In this document: piece after piece, positions 1-7,827 of the stretch
Layout of the letters: each line of letters opens with the position of its first letter
Position numbering within the stretch: position 1 is the first letter of the stretch
Source of the DNA: Bacillota bacterium
GTDB lineage: Bacteria > Bacillota > Clostridia > Oscillospirales > Oscillospiraceae
Assembly: GCA_023395775.1 (NCBI GenBank)
Contig: JAEWYA010000093.1
Location: 1 to 18,211, forward strand
Reading direction: 5' to 3'
Length of the DNA stretch: 18,211 nt
The notes under the pieces: model-generated
The model's input: only the letters and a program-made list of their open reading frames with translations
The model's database searches: none
Told to the model about the DNA's origin: nothing
Position numbers and translations under genes: made by a program

Positions 1-1128
1 ATCAGCGTCGGTATAGTATCCGGAGTCGATCAGCAGCTCCTTGTAGTTGTCCTTCGTGCAGACCACGGGATCGCACAGGAAGGAGGGGATCACGCCGGTG
101 CCGTTGTCATAGGTCTTGGTGTCGTTCACGGGGACTTCCTTGCCCTGGAGGATGCAGTCCACCATTTCAACGACCTGAGAGGCAAGAGTCCGGGTGTCCT
201 TGAAGATGGACATGCTCTGAGTGCCTGCCAGCATGTTCTTCACGGAGGGCTTATCGCAGTCCTGACCGGTGATGATGGGCATGTTGTCGGCGGTGTAGCC
301 CGCGCCCAGCAGAGCATTGGTCACGCCGTTGGCGGTGGAGTCGTTGGAGCAGAGAACCGCGTCCAGCTTGGTGCCGGTGGGGCCGTAGCCGTTGGAGGTG
401 ATCAGGTTCTCCATGCGCTTCTGGGATTCCTCAGTGGACCAGTTGGGGGTGGCGCACTGGGCCTTGGAGGTCTGGCCGGAGGGAATTACCAGCTTGCCGG
501 AGTCGATGTAGGGCTGCAGCACGTCCATAGCGCCGCCGAAGAAGAAGTTCACGTTGTTGTCATCCGGCGCGCCGGTGACCAGCTCAATGTTGAAGGGTCC
601 GGCCTGATTGTCCAGATCCAGCGCATCCTTTATGTAGTTGCCCTGGAACTGACCGACCTTGTAGTTATCAAAGGTGGCGTAGTAGCTGACGGCGTCGGAG
701 TTCATGATCAGACGGTCATAGGCGATGACGGGGATGTTGGCGTCCTTGGCGCCCTTCAGAACCTCGGTCAGGGCGGAGCCGTCGATGGAGGCGACGACCA
801 GAACCTTGCAGCCGCCGGTGATCATGTTCTCCAGCTGGTTAACCTGAGTGGGGATGTCGTTGTCGCCGGCATACTGAAGGTCCACTTCATAGCCCGCTTT
901 TTCCAGTTCGGCCTTCATGTTGGAACCGTCCTGATTCCAGCGCTGCAAAGACTGCGTGGGCATGGACACGCCCACCTTTACGCCGCTGGAAGCAGCGGTA
1001 CTGGCACTGGCGCTGCCGCTGCCGGCGGAGGCGCTGGCTGCCCCGGAAGAGGCCCCTCCGCTGCCGCAGGCGGCGAGAGAGAGGGTCATCATTGCTGCAA
1101 GGGCCAGAGACAAAAGTTTCTTCTTCAT
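1..1128 (-). CDS. ChvE-like multiple-monosaccharide ABC transporter substrate-binding lipoprotein (3' end cut by window)
   Basis: This minus-strand gene reads open for 376 codons from an ATG at 1128 to the window edge, so only its last residues are missing. It is preceded by a good ribosome-binding site (AAGGAG, 7-8 nt upstream). The N terminus is a lipoprotein signal ending in LAAC (Cys21), followed by a Ser/Ala/Gly linker to about residue 48. The rest fits the Peripla_BP_4 sugar-binding fold: KVGVSMPTQ near 51-59, a QVNQLENMI segment near 95-103, an IPVIAYDRL strand near 132-140, a YATFDNYKVGQ segment near 150-160, and a SNDSTANGVT segment near 261-270. These motifs are typical of ChvE/XylF-like proteins that deliver xylose, glucose, galactose or arabinose to a permease and an ATPase. 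The partner genes would lie beyond position 1. A ROK regulator sits just upstream and may control it. The exact sugar cannot be read from the sequence. Confidence 0.92.
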   Translation of the reverse strand, partial: MKKKLLSLALAAMMTLSLAACGSGGASSGAASASAGSGSASASTAASSGVKVGVSMPTQSLQRWNQDGSNMKAELEKAGYEVDLQYAGDNDIPTQVNQLENMITGGCKVLVVASIDGSALTEVLKGAKDANIPVIAYDRLIMNSDAVSYYATFDNYKVGQFQGNYIKDALDLDNQAGPFNIELVTGAPDDNNVNFFFGGAMDVLQPYIDSGKLVIPSGQTSKAQCATPNWSTEESQKRMENLITSNGYGPTGTKLDAVLCSNDSTANGVTNALLGAGYTADNMPIITGQDCDKPSVKNMLAGTQSMSIFKDTRTLASQVVEMVDCILQGKEVPVNDTKTYDNGTGVIPSFLCDPVVCTKDNYKELLIDSGYYTDAD

Positions 1129-1199
1129 CGTGTTCGCTCCTTTTCCAAATTTGTAATACCGTATGTTTTCCGCACACTTTTGCGCGGTGGGGTACAAAA

Positions 1200-1249
1200 T
1201 TTGTCAAATAACAAAACGACTTTTGCAAATATACTTTTCTTAAGCAAAA
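1200..1249. promoter_or_regulatory. Candidate operators in the ChvE-like leader
   Basis: Two inverted repeats sit at and just downstream of the predicted transcription start. TTTTGC (1221-1226) is mirrored by GCAAAA (1244-1249), which touches the -10 box. TTTGT (1200-1204) is mirrored by ACAAA (1211-1215). Their position suits repressor binding, and the neighbouring ROK protein is the obvious candidate. The arms are short and AT-rich, so chance is a real alternative. Confidence 0.35.
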
Positions 1250-1277
1250 TATTACACATTGAGAGGTCCGCTGTCAA
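1249..1277 (-). promoter_or_regulatory. Sigma-A promoter of the ChvE-like gene
   Basis: On the minus strand, TTGACA (1277-1272) is followed after exactly 17 nt by TAATAT (1254-1249). This is nearly consensus and predicts a start near 1242 and a leader of about 114 nt. The core promoter is thus separate from that of the ROK gene upstream, and a terminator lies between the two. Confidence 0.75.
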
Positions 1278-1376
1278 TAGGTTTTTGTGCAGGTAAAACA
1301 GATTTGGCACAATTCATAAAATTGTTATGGCTATTTTTCTGTTTCCACAAGAGAATCTTTTCACCTTTAAGGGGAT

Positions 1377-1419
1377 AAAAAAGCCCGCCGGGAACGTCCG
1401 ACAGGATGTTCTCGGCGGG
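1377..1419 (-). terminator. Intrinsic terminator downstream of the ROK gene
   Basis: A 16-bp stem (arms 1384-1399 and 1404-1419, 4-nt loop) is followed on the minus strand by C and then six T (1382-1377). On the minus strand the stem has two A-C mismatches, which become G-U pairs on the plus strand, but only the minus strand has the T run. It lies about 145 nt after the ROK stop and separates that gene from the sugar-binding gene. Confidence 0.75.
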
Positions 1420-1463
1420 ACCTCCGCCCGCTTCCGAAAAAAGGGTGAAAGGGGGAAATGAAC

Positions 1464-1479
1464 GCTGACATGCGTCAGC
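1464..1479. repeat. Small perfect inverted repeat after the ROK gene
   Basis: GCTGAC and GTCAGC form a 6-bp stem around a 4-nt loop, between the ROK stop and its terminator. No T run follows on either strand. It is probably a transcript-end hairpin. The rest of the 1420-1564 stretch holds no gene that I can support. Confidence 0.35.
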
Positions 1480-1564
1480 CCATTCGGGATTCTCGCGCAG
1501 GATGGAGGAAAATGCACAAGCAGACGTATTTCGGGGCAGAAACCGCAGAGGGTGCGGCGCTGTC

Positions 1565-2698
1565 TTATACTTGCGCGATAAACTCCGCGATATACCGCAG
1601 GGCCGCGCCCACACAGATGGACCGGTCGTGATAGCGGCAGAAGTGGACGTAGTCCCCGTCATCGGTAAAGGGATTCAGATGGCTCAGCCGATCTTCCAAC
1701 GCTCCCTGATAGTTGGCCAGAAACTGCGGGAACGCGCCGCCGATGACCACGTTGCAGTCCAGCATGGTGTGGATATTGCTGACAGCCAGGGCTAGATCGT
1801 CCAGATAAGTCTCCCAGGTGTTCTGATAGGCGGGATTTCCGGCGGAGAGGCCGGCAAAGAAGTCCTCCAGTGTGATGTGCAGGTCGTCTGAAAGACGGGT
1901 GGCGGAGCAGTACGCCTCCAGACATCCCCGCTTGCCGCAGTTGCATACCCGCCCGCCGGGATGGATGCACATGTGGCCGAATTCCGCGGAGCGGTGATGG
2001 TCGCCGTCGTAAGCGCTGCCGTTTACCAGAATCGCGCCGCCGATGCCCCGGCTGAGGGACAGATAGGCCAGATTTTCCATTTCCGCATGATTCCACCACT
2101 CCGCAAAGCCGCCGCAGGTGGCGTCGTTGTCCAGAAACGTGGGATAGGGAATATAGCGGTTCACCCAGATGGAACTCATTTTTCCGATCCGGGCGGTGGG
2201 GGCGTACTCAATGACGGTCTGGTCCGCGTTGACGATGCCGGGGACCGTAATCCCAACGCCCAGCAGTCGTTCCCGGGAGAGATTTCCATCATCCAGAAAC
2301 TGTTCCAGCCGACCGGCCAGCTCTCTGGCGGCCGGCTCTGTGTTTTCAAAGGGCCGGACAAACTGCTGAAAGGCCAGTTGATTGCACTTCAGGTCCAACG
2401 CCACCATGCGGATGCTGCCGCTGGACAGCTCAATGCCGACGGCAAATCGGGCGTCCGGTATTACGGAGATCAGCCGGGGCTTTCGCCCGCCGGTGGAGTC
2501 CGTGGTGCAGGAGGCGTCAATCAGGCCCATGGCGCCTAGTTCCTTCAGATTCTGCGTCAGGGTGGGCAGACTCATAAAAAGCTCTGCGGCCAGGTCCTGC
2601 TTGGTGAGCGGTTCCCCCGAATCGATTAGGCTGCGGAACACACGGTTTCGATTCTGCCTGCGCAGCTCGATGGTGGACATCGTTCCGGACTTTACCAC
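1565..2698 (-). CDS. ROK family transcriptional repressor (NagC/XylR-like)
   Basis: This is a 377-residue protein with an N-terminal winged helix-turn-helix (about 10-65, including PLTKQDLAAELFMSLPTLTQNL) and a ROK sugar-binding domain behind it. The ROK zinc site is intact: EFGH near 239-242, then CNCGKRGC near 252-259, followed by LEAYCS. The kinase-type DxGGT ATP motif is missing at the start of the ROK domain, where the sequence reads AVGIELSSGS. It is therefore a regulator and not a sugar kinase. I chose the GTG at 2698 because GGAGG lies 8 nt upstream. A TTG at 2713 and an ATG at 2680 are in frame but have poorer upstream sites. It probably senses a sugar or sugar phosphate and represses the adjacent sugar-binding gene and itself. 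It lies divergent from the solute-binding gene that starts at 2987. Confidence 0.9.
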   Translation of the reverse strand: MVKSGTMSTIELRRQNRNRVFRSLIDSGEPLTKQDLAAELFMSLPTLTQNLKELGAMGLIDASCTTDSTGGRKPRLISVIPDARFAVGIELSSGSIRMVALDLKCNQLAFQQFVRPFENTEPAARELAGRLEQFLDDGNLSRERLLGVGITVPGIVNADQTVIEYAPTARIGKMSSIWVNRYIPYPTFLDNDATCGGFAEWWNHAEMENLAYLSLSRGIGGAILVNGSAYDGDHHRSAEFGHMCIHPGGRVCNCGKRGCLEAYCSATRLSDDLHITLEDFFAGLSAGNPAYQNTWETYLDDLALAVSNIHTMLDCNVVIGGAFPQFLANYQGALEDRLSHLNPFTDDGDYVHFCRYHDRSICVGAALRYIAEFIAQV

Positions 2699-2712
2699 AG
2701 CATTCGCCTCCA

Positions 2713-2726
2713 ACTTTTACAAAAGT
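2713..2726. promoter_or_regulatory. Short palindrome in the ROK leader
   Basis: ACTTTT and AAAAGT form 6-bp arms around two bases, between the predicted start of the ROK transcript and its ribosome-binding site. It could be a second operator or a small hairpin. Confidence 0.3.
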
Positions 2727-2743
2727 GCCTTGCATTAATATTG

Positions 2744-2772
2744 AATATAACACAGCCCTTCTCCGATTGCAA
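2744..2772 (-). promoter_or_regulatory. Promoter of the ROK regulator
   Basis: On the minus strand TTGCAA (2772-2767) and TATATT (2749-2744) are separated by 17 nt. The transcript would start near 2737, leaving a leader of about 40 nt before the GTG start. Confidence 0.7.
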
Positions 2773-2787
2773 GAAGACTTCGGAGAA
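2759..2787. promoter_or_regulatory. Inverted repeat over the ROK promoter, candidate operator
   Basis: Perfect 8-bp arms TTCTCCGA (2759-2766) and TCGGAGAA (2780-2787) flank the -35 box of the ROK promoter. Centre-to-centre spacing is 21 bp, two helical turns, as expected for a dimeric repressor. Autoregulation is inferred and not shown. Confidence 0.45.
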
Positions 2788-2860
2788 AAAATTATAATTC
2801 CGCACCGCGCGGCGTCGGCGAAAAAAGCAGATTGGGGACACTTATGGTCGAATCGCGGTG

Positions 2861-2889
2861 TTGTACTTCCCCAAAAGTTGTGGTAGAAT
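2861..2889 (+). promoter_or_regulatory. Promoter of the solute-binding protein and GGDEF-EAL pair
   Basis: TTGTAC (2861-2866) and TAGAAT (2884-2889) are spaced by 17 nt. The predicted start near 2896 lies inside the longer open frame that begins at 2858, which supports the internal ATG at 2987 as the true start of the first gene. Confidence 0.6.
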
Positions 2890-2986
2890 ACAAGACATTC
2901 AAGATTCAGGCCCACATTTTGAGCCAAAACTTCAAAGAACGGACGCGGAGCGGCCTTACCGATGGAGGTTAAATAGGAGGGGTATT

Positions 2987-4417
2987 ATGAAGCACCATTG
3001 CGCATCCACCCTGACGGCGCTTTCCGCCGTGCTGCTTCTGACCGGCTGCGGCGGGACGGGCGCGGCTTCCGCCTCTGCGCCCATATCCATTACGGTCTGG
3101 AGCTATTACAACGGCGCGCAGCTCACCTCCTTCAACGCGCTGGTGGAAGAGTTCAACGCCACGGTGGGCAAGGACAAGGGAATCGTTGTGACCAGCAGCA
3201 GTCAGGGGACGGTATCCGATCTGGCCAGCAACGTGCTCGCCGCGGCAAAGGGCGAGGTGGGCGCGGAGGAGCTGCCTTCAATTGTCGCAGCTTATGCCGA
3301 CACGGCGTATCAGCTGGATCAGATGGGTTTTGTGGCGGATTTGGACTCCTATCTGACAGAGGAGGAACAGGACCGGTATGTGGAGAGCTTTCTGAGAGAG
3401 GGTCAGTTTAACGGGGAAGAAATCAAGATATTCCCAGTGGCCAAGTCTGTGGAGATTCTTGCGATAAACGAGACGGACTGGGACGTTTTTGCCCGGGCGA
3501 CCGGCGCGCCGCTGGACGTTCTTGCCACGGTGGAGGGCGTTACGGAAGCGGCGGAGAGCTACTACAATTGGACGGACAGCCTGACGCCCGAGCCGAATGA
3601 CGGCAAGGCCCTGTTCGGGCGGGATGCCATGGCCAACTACTTTTTTGCCGGCTCCATGCAGCTGGGGGCGGAACTCGTTGCCGTGGAGAACGGAAAGGCG
3701 GAGCTGAATTTTGACCGCGGCGTGATTCGAAAGCTATGGGATAACTACTATGTTCCATATGTAAAAGGGTATTTCACGGCTACCGGCCGTTTCCGCAGCG
3801 ACGATCTGAAAACCGGTAATATTATTGCCTGCGTCGGTTCCTCCTCCAGCGCCACCTACCTGCCCGACAGCGTTTCCACCAGTGATACGCAAAGTCATTC
3901 TATTAAGCTGAAAATTTTGCCCTGCCCCCAGTTCCGCGGCGGGAAGCCCTGCGCCATCCAGCAGGGGGCGGGAATGGTGGTCACGAACGGCACGGAGGCA
4001 GAGGTCGCTGCCAGCGTGGAGTTTTTGAAATGGTTTACGGACGCCCAGCGGAATATTCAATTTTCTGTGGATTCGGGCTATCTCCCCGTTACGAAGGCGG
4101 CAAACAGTATGACGGCCATCAAGGCCAGCGGCTTTGCGCTTACGGAGCTGATGAAAGAGATCCTTACGGTGTCTGTGGACACAGTCAATGAAAATCTTCT
4201 CTATACGCCCCCGGCATTTAAAGGCGGCTGCAATATCCGCAATGAGCTGGAGTATTCCATGAGCGATCAGGCGGCGGCGGATCGGAAAGAGGTTCTCGCC
4301 CGACTTCAGACGGGGCAGAGTCTGGACTCCGCGGCAGGGGCCTTTGTCTCGGACCAGCATTTCGAGGAGTGGTACGCGGCGACGCTGACCCGGCTGCAAG
4401 ACCTGATGGAGAGTTGA
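2987..4417 (+). CDS. Family 1 extracellular solute-binding lipoprotein, without adjacent permeases
   Basis: This encodes 476 residues. The ATG at 2987 follows AGGAGG closely and begins a lipoprotein signal with lipobox LTGC (Cys21). The open frame extends upstream to 2858, but that part has no secretion signal and begins before the predicted transcription start. The mature part looks like an SBP_bac_1 (UgpB/MalE-type) binding protein. It opens with ITVWSYYNG near 34-42, has a segment resembling the family's FPVAKSVEILAIN strand, and near the C terminus reads AIQQGAGMVVTNGTEAEVAASVEFLKWF, as in this family. No membrane permease or ATPase lies beside it. The next gene, 47 nt downstream, is a membrane GGDEF-EAL protein, so this binding protein may act as a ligand sensor instead of, or as well as, an import component. 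The ligand is unknown. Confidence 0.85.
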   Translation: MKHHCASTLTALSAVLLLTGCGGTGAASASAPISITVWSYYNGAQLTSFNALVEEFNATVGKDKGIVVTSSSQGTVSDLASNVLAAAKGEVGAEELPSIVAAYADTAYQLDQMGFVADLDSYLTEEEQDRYVESFLREGQFNGEEIKIFPVAKSVEILAINETDWDVFARATGAPLDVLATVEGVTEAAESYYNWTDSLTPEPNDGKALFGRDAMANYFFAGSMQLGAELVAVENGKAELNFDRGVIRKLWDNYYVPYVKGYFTATGRFRSDDLKTGNIIACVGSSSSATYLPDSVSTSDTQSHSIKLKILPCPQFRGGKPCAIQQGAGMVVTNGTEAEVAASVEFLKWFTDAQRNIQFSVDSGYLPVTKAANSMTAIKASGFALTELMKEILTVSVDTVNENLLYTPPAFKGGCNIRNELEYSMSDQAAADRKEVLARLQTGQSLDSAAGAFVSDQHFEEWYAATLTRLQDLMES

Positions 4418-4464
4418 GTGACTCCGTTTCCCCGCCGGCAGACTGTTTGGGAGGGAGAGTGCTT

Positions 4465-7400
4465 ATGAAACTGAATAAGACGGCGGGACCCGGCGCGGAG
4501 CGGTCTGTGTCCCGTTTCCTTATACTCCCCATGCTGGGACTGCTGGCCCTGGAGATTGCCCTCCTTATGGGAGGTGTTTTCATCAGCGGAGTTTTCCCGC
4601 AACTGAGGGAAAACTCCGATCAAATGCTGATCCAGCAGGTGGAAAACCGGCGGGACTATCTGGAAACCGCCATGGTCTCTTCCTGGAGCAATCTCTCATC
4701 GTTGCGGGAAAACATCAACGCCACCGCCTCCGACATGGTTGAAGACGGATCGCTGGATCCGGACGCGCTGGGGCCAAGCGGCTCCGGCCCGGGCGGAGAC
4801 GAGCTGCTGACCAGAATTGTCCCGGAGCTGACTTCCACCCTGTACGCCAAGCGGCTCTCCGGTATTTTTGTGATCCTGAATACCCGGGAGCTCTCCGATG
4901 ATTTCAATTGGGAGGACGCCTCCTTCTCCGGCATCTGCATTCGGGACATGGACCCTTCCTCCCCCCAATCCATGCGCAACGCGGACCTGCTGCTGGTGCG
5001 GGCACCGGTGGCGGTGGTCCGGTCGCACCTGTCCACCAGCTCGGACTGGAAGCCGCAGTACACGTTCCGCTCCGGCTCCGGACGGGACTTTTTTCAACAG
5101 CCTTTCCAGATTGCGCGGAATGCAAAGGGGAGCCTTTCCGCACAATATTGCGGCTATTGGAGCGAGCAGCCCTATCGGCTGGATGGCTCCGACACGGCCT
5201 GCATCTCCTATTCTCAGCCGCTGAAGCTGAGGAACGGAACGGTCTACGGTGTTCTGGGCGTTGAATTGCAGACAGATTACCTGAGCCGTCAACTGCCCGC
5301 CGAAGAGCTTTATAAGGACGCCGGTTCTTATATTCTTGCCACCTGCCGGGACGGTGTCTACAAGCCCGTGCTGGCCAGCGGCGTGTTTTCCGACCGGATG
5401 CCGGAGACGCTGACGGTTGAGAAGCGCAGCGATGGCAGCGTCAGCTTTGTATCCGAGGGGCAGAAGTACTGCGCCGCCATGAAGCCTCTGCGCCTGTATA
5501 GCAACAACGCCCCCTTCTCAGGGTCGGAATGGGTGCTGATCGGCGCGGCGGCGGAAAAGGATTTGTACTACTTCTCTAATTACATGCGTACCCTCCTGAT
5601 TGTCATCGCGCTGGTGACGATTCTCTTTGGAGCTTTAGGCAGCGCCTTTATCAGCCACAGCCTGGCGGACCCCATCAAGATTCTGGCGGATCGGGTGGCC
5701 GAAGCCCGAAAAAGTCACACCGGCATCCCGGACCTGCCGGCTACGGGGATCCGGGAGATTGACCAGTTTTCCAGAGCCATTGTCTCCCTCAGCCGCAGCG
5801 TGATGGAATCCTCGACCCAGATGCTGCGGATCATTGACATGGCAAGCGTCGAACTTGGCGGGTTTGAGTACCGCGGCGGCGAATCCATGTTCGTCACCGA
5901 GAATTTCTTCCCAATGCTGGGGATTAAGGATGTGGACGCGGCCGAGATAACCCAGGATCAATTCGGACGGCTGCTGGAGCAATTGGATTCAAATTTGATT
6001 TCCAAGAGCGCAAAGAAGGATTCCCGCCTGTATAAAATTAAGGACGGCGACAGCGTGCGCTATATCCGCGTGAGCATCCGGCGGGACGGCGGCTGTCTGG
6101 TGGGCCTGGCGGAGAATGCCACCGCGGCCACGTTGGAACGGCTGCGGATTGAACACGAGCGGGATTATGACCTGTTGACCGGCATTTACAACCGGCGGGC
6201 GTTCTGCCGCATGGCCGACGATCTATTTCTGTCTCCGGAGCAGCTTGGAACGGCGGCGCTGCTGATGATCGACCTGGATAATCTGAAGAGCATCAACGAC
6301 CGCTTCGGCCATGATTCCGGGGACCAGTATATCCGCTGCGCGGGCCAGTGCTTTCTGCACGCGGCCCCCACGGGAACACTGGTGGCCCGGCAGTCCGGCG
6401 ACGAATTCTTCTTACTCTTCTATGGGTATTCAAATCAGAGCGAGATTCGGAGCAGGATCGACCGGCTTCTGGATGCCGTGCGGCAGGAATCCATTATCCT
6501 GCCGGATGGATTACCGCAGTATCTTAGTATTTCGGGCGGTGTTGCCTGGTATCCCCGCGACAGCCGCGACATCGGAGAGCTGATGAAGTATGCGGATTTT
6601 GCCATGTATCAGGTGAAGCACGCCCGAAAAAACGGCGTGGCGGAGTTTGATCTGGAGCAGTATCATCAGGCCAGCGAGTCCTCCGAGTGCCGTCAGGAAT
6701 TTCAGAGGATACTGGGCGAGGAACGGCTTACTTACCATTTTCAGCCCATTGCGGACGCCCATACCGGAAAAATCATGGCCTATGAAGCGCTGATGCGCGT
6801 GGATGCCACCACGCTGAAGGGCCCGGAGCAGATCCTTAACATTGCCCGGAGGGAGGGGCGCCTGGGGGATATTGAGCGGCTGACATGGTTCAAGTCCGCT
6901 GAAATTTTTCAGGACCTGCTGAATCGGGGGTGTGCCGTTCCGGATGCGCTGCTGTTTGTCAATTCCATCGCAAGCCAAGCCCTCACGCCCCGGCGCGCGG
7001 CGGAATTCCACCGGCGCTTTTCCGATCTTCAGCCCCGCATTGTCACGGAGATCCTGGAGGCTGAAGACATGGACAACGCGTGTATCCGCGCCAAACGGGA
7101 GGCTCCCGGTTTTTCCGGCATGTTTGCTCTGGATGACTACGGCAGCGGCTACAACAGCGAGAAGAATCTGCTGGAGCTGGCCCCGGCCTTTACAAAAATT
7201 GATATTTCCATTATTCGCAGCATCGACGCCAGCCGGGACCGTCAGGAAATTGTTTCAAGTTTGGTGTCCTATGCCCACCAGCGGGACATGCGGGTGGTTG
7301 CCGAGGGAGTGGAGACGCCCCGGGAGCTGGAGACGGTGATCGACCTGGGCGTGGATCTGATACAGGGATATTTCCTCGGCCGCCCCGCCGCCATTCCACC

Positions 7401-7482
7401 TATGGAGATCACGCCGGAGGCGATGGAGCTGATTCTGGGGAAGAGGTCCGCGGGAGAGTATGGATTTCCTCCGGAAATTTGA
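4465..7482 (+). CDS. Membrane-bound sensor with GGDEF and EAL domains (cyclic-di-GMP turnover)
   Basis: This is a 1005-residue protein started by the ATG at 4465 after a GGGAGG site. In-frame codons back to 4369 lie inside the previous gene. Order of parts: membrane helix about 18-40, extracellular region about 41-375 (Cache-like by position and size), second helix about 376-398, HAMP about 395-450, PAS-like part about 450-550, GGDEF about 563-730, EAL about 745-985. The GGDEF site reads SGDEF (644-648), a variant compatible with activity, and DLLTGIYNRR precedes it. The RxxD inhibitory site expected just before it is not visible. The EAL domain keeps its key motifs: EALMR (774-778), the Asn in FVNSI, TEILEAE, LDDYGSGYNS, KID, AEGVET and QGYFLGRP. 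Both cyclic-di-GMP synthesis and breakdown are therefore possible; which dominates is unknown. Co-transcription with the binding protein suggests ligand-controlled signalling. Confidence 0.92.
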   Translation: MKLNKTAGPGAERSVSRFLILPMLGLLALEIALLMGGVFISGVFPQLRENSDQMLIQQVENRRDYLETAMVSSWSNLSSLRENINATASDMVEDGSLDPDALGPSGSGPGGDELLTRIVPELTSTLYAKRLSGIFVILNTRELSDDFNWEDASFSGICIRDMDPSSPQSMRNADLLLVRAPVAVVRSHLSTSSDWKPQYTFRSGSGRDFFQQPFQIARNAKGSLSAQYCGYWSEQPYRLDGSDTACISYSQPLKLRNGTVYGVLGVELQTDYLSRQLPAEELYKDAGSYILATCRDGVYKPVLASGVFSDRMPETLTVEKRSDGSVSFVSEGQKYCAAMKPLRLYSNNAPFSGSEWVLIGAAAEKDLYYFSNYMRTLLIVIALVTILFGALGSAFISHSLADPIKILADRVAEARKSHTGIPDLPATGIREIDQFSRAIVSLSRSVMESSTQMLRIIDMASVELGGFEYRGGESMFVTENFFPMLGIKDVDAAEITQDQFGRLLEQLDSNLISKSAKKDSRLYKIKDGDSVRYIRVSIRRDGGCLVGLAENATAATLERLRIEHERDYDLLTGIYNRRAFCRMADDLFLSPEQLGTAALLMIDLDNLKSINDRFGHDSGDQYIRCAGQCFLHAAPTGTLVARQSGDEFFLLFYGYSNQSEIRSRIDRLLDAVRQESIILPDGLPQYLSISGGVAWYPRDSRDIGELMKYADFAMYQVKHARKNGVAEFDLEQYHQASESSECRQEFQRILGEERLTYHFQPIADAHTGKIMAYEALMRVDATTLKGPEQILNIARREGRLGDIERLTWFKSAEIFQDLLNRGCAVPDALLFVNSIASQALTPRRAAEFHRRFSDLQPRIVTEILEAEDMDNACIRAKREAPGFSGMFALDDYGSGYNSEKNLLELAPAFTKIDISIIRSIDASRDRQEIVSSLVSYAHQRDMRVVAEGVETPRELETVIDLGVDLIQGYFLGRPAAIPPMEITPEAMELILGKRSAGEYGFPPEI

Positions 7483-7698
7483 ATGGGTAAGGCGTATCCG
7501 TACAATGCAGAAAGGTAAAGAGGATATATTCAAAAAATATACATTTTTAGCGAATATGCATGCATACTTTCATGTTCTCTATAAAGCCTCAATTGTTAAA
7601 ATGCACAATATAGTTACTGATTTATAAGCAATCTGCTGGCCATTTTCGCTGGTAAAATGGACTCAAGCAAATAATTATTCATTTTTTATGGAAAAGTA
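7483..7698. other. AT-rich intergenic stretch with palindromes
   Basis: No gene is seen here, and base composition drops sharply from that of the flanking genes. It holds an A/T-only inverted repeat, TATATT and AATATA (7525-7530 and 7536-7541), a 12-bp perfect palindrome TATGCATGCATA (7555-7566), and CCATTTT mirrored by AAAATGG (7640-7646 and 7654-7660). The first could be a weak terminator for the upstream gene, since a short T run follows. The others may be binding sites for a regulator of the amino-acid importer. Confidence 0.4.
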
Positions 7699-7727
7699 TT
7701 GACATTCTGCTTCCAGCGTGATAAGGT
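7699..7727 (+). promoter_or_regulatory. Promoter of the amino-acid importer operon
   Basis: A consensus TTGACA (7699-7704) is followed after 17 nt by TAAGGT (7722-7727), a poor -10 box. The weak -10 suggests activator help or low basal activity. The leader would be about 95 nt. Confidence 0.5.
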
Positions 7728-7755
7728 ATAGCAAGTTTCAGAAGAAGGGGCCTCC

Positions 7756-7795
7756 CTTCCATGGAAGAAAATGATTGGGACCCGCACCTGCGGGT
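7756..7795 (+). promoter_or_regulatory. Two hairpins in the leader of the importer operon
   Basis: CTTCC-AT-GGAAG (7756-7767) and ACCCGC-ACCT-GCGGGT (about 7780-7795) lie between the promoter and the start codon. A run of six T (7803-7808) comes seven bases after the second stem, directly before the ribosome-binding site. This resembles a weak attenuator, but no known riboswitch or T-box motif is recognised. Confidence 0.35.
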
Positions 7796-7827
7796 GAGCA
7801 CATTTTTTGGAAAAGGATGAGATAATT

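Noticed and set aside
2858..2986. Upstream extension of the solute-binding protein
   Set aside because: It would place 43 charged residues before a lipoprotein signal and begins upstream of the predicted transcription start; the ATG at 2987 has its own AGGAGG.
7756..7827. T-box or known riboswitch before the amino-acid importer
   Set aside because: Stems and a T run exist, but the conserved T-box sequence and the known amino-acid riboswitch cores are absent by eye.
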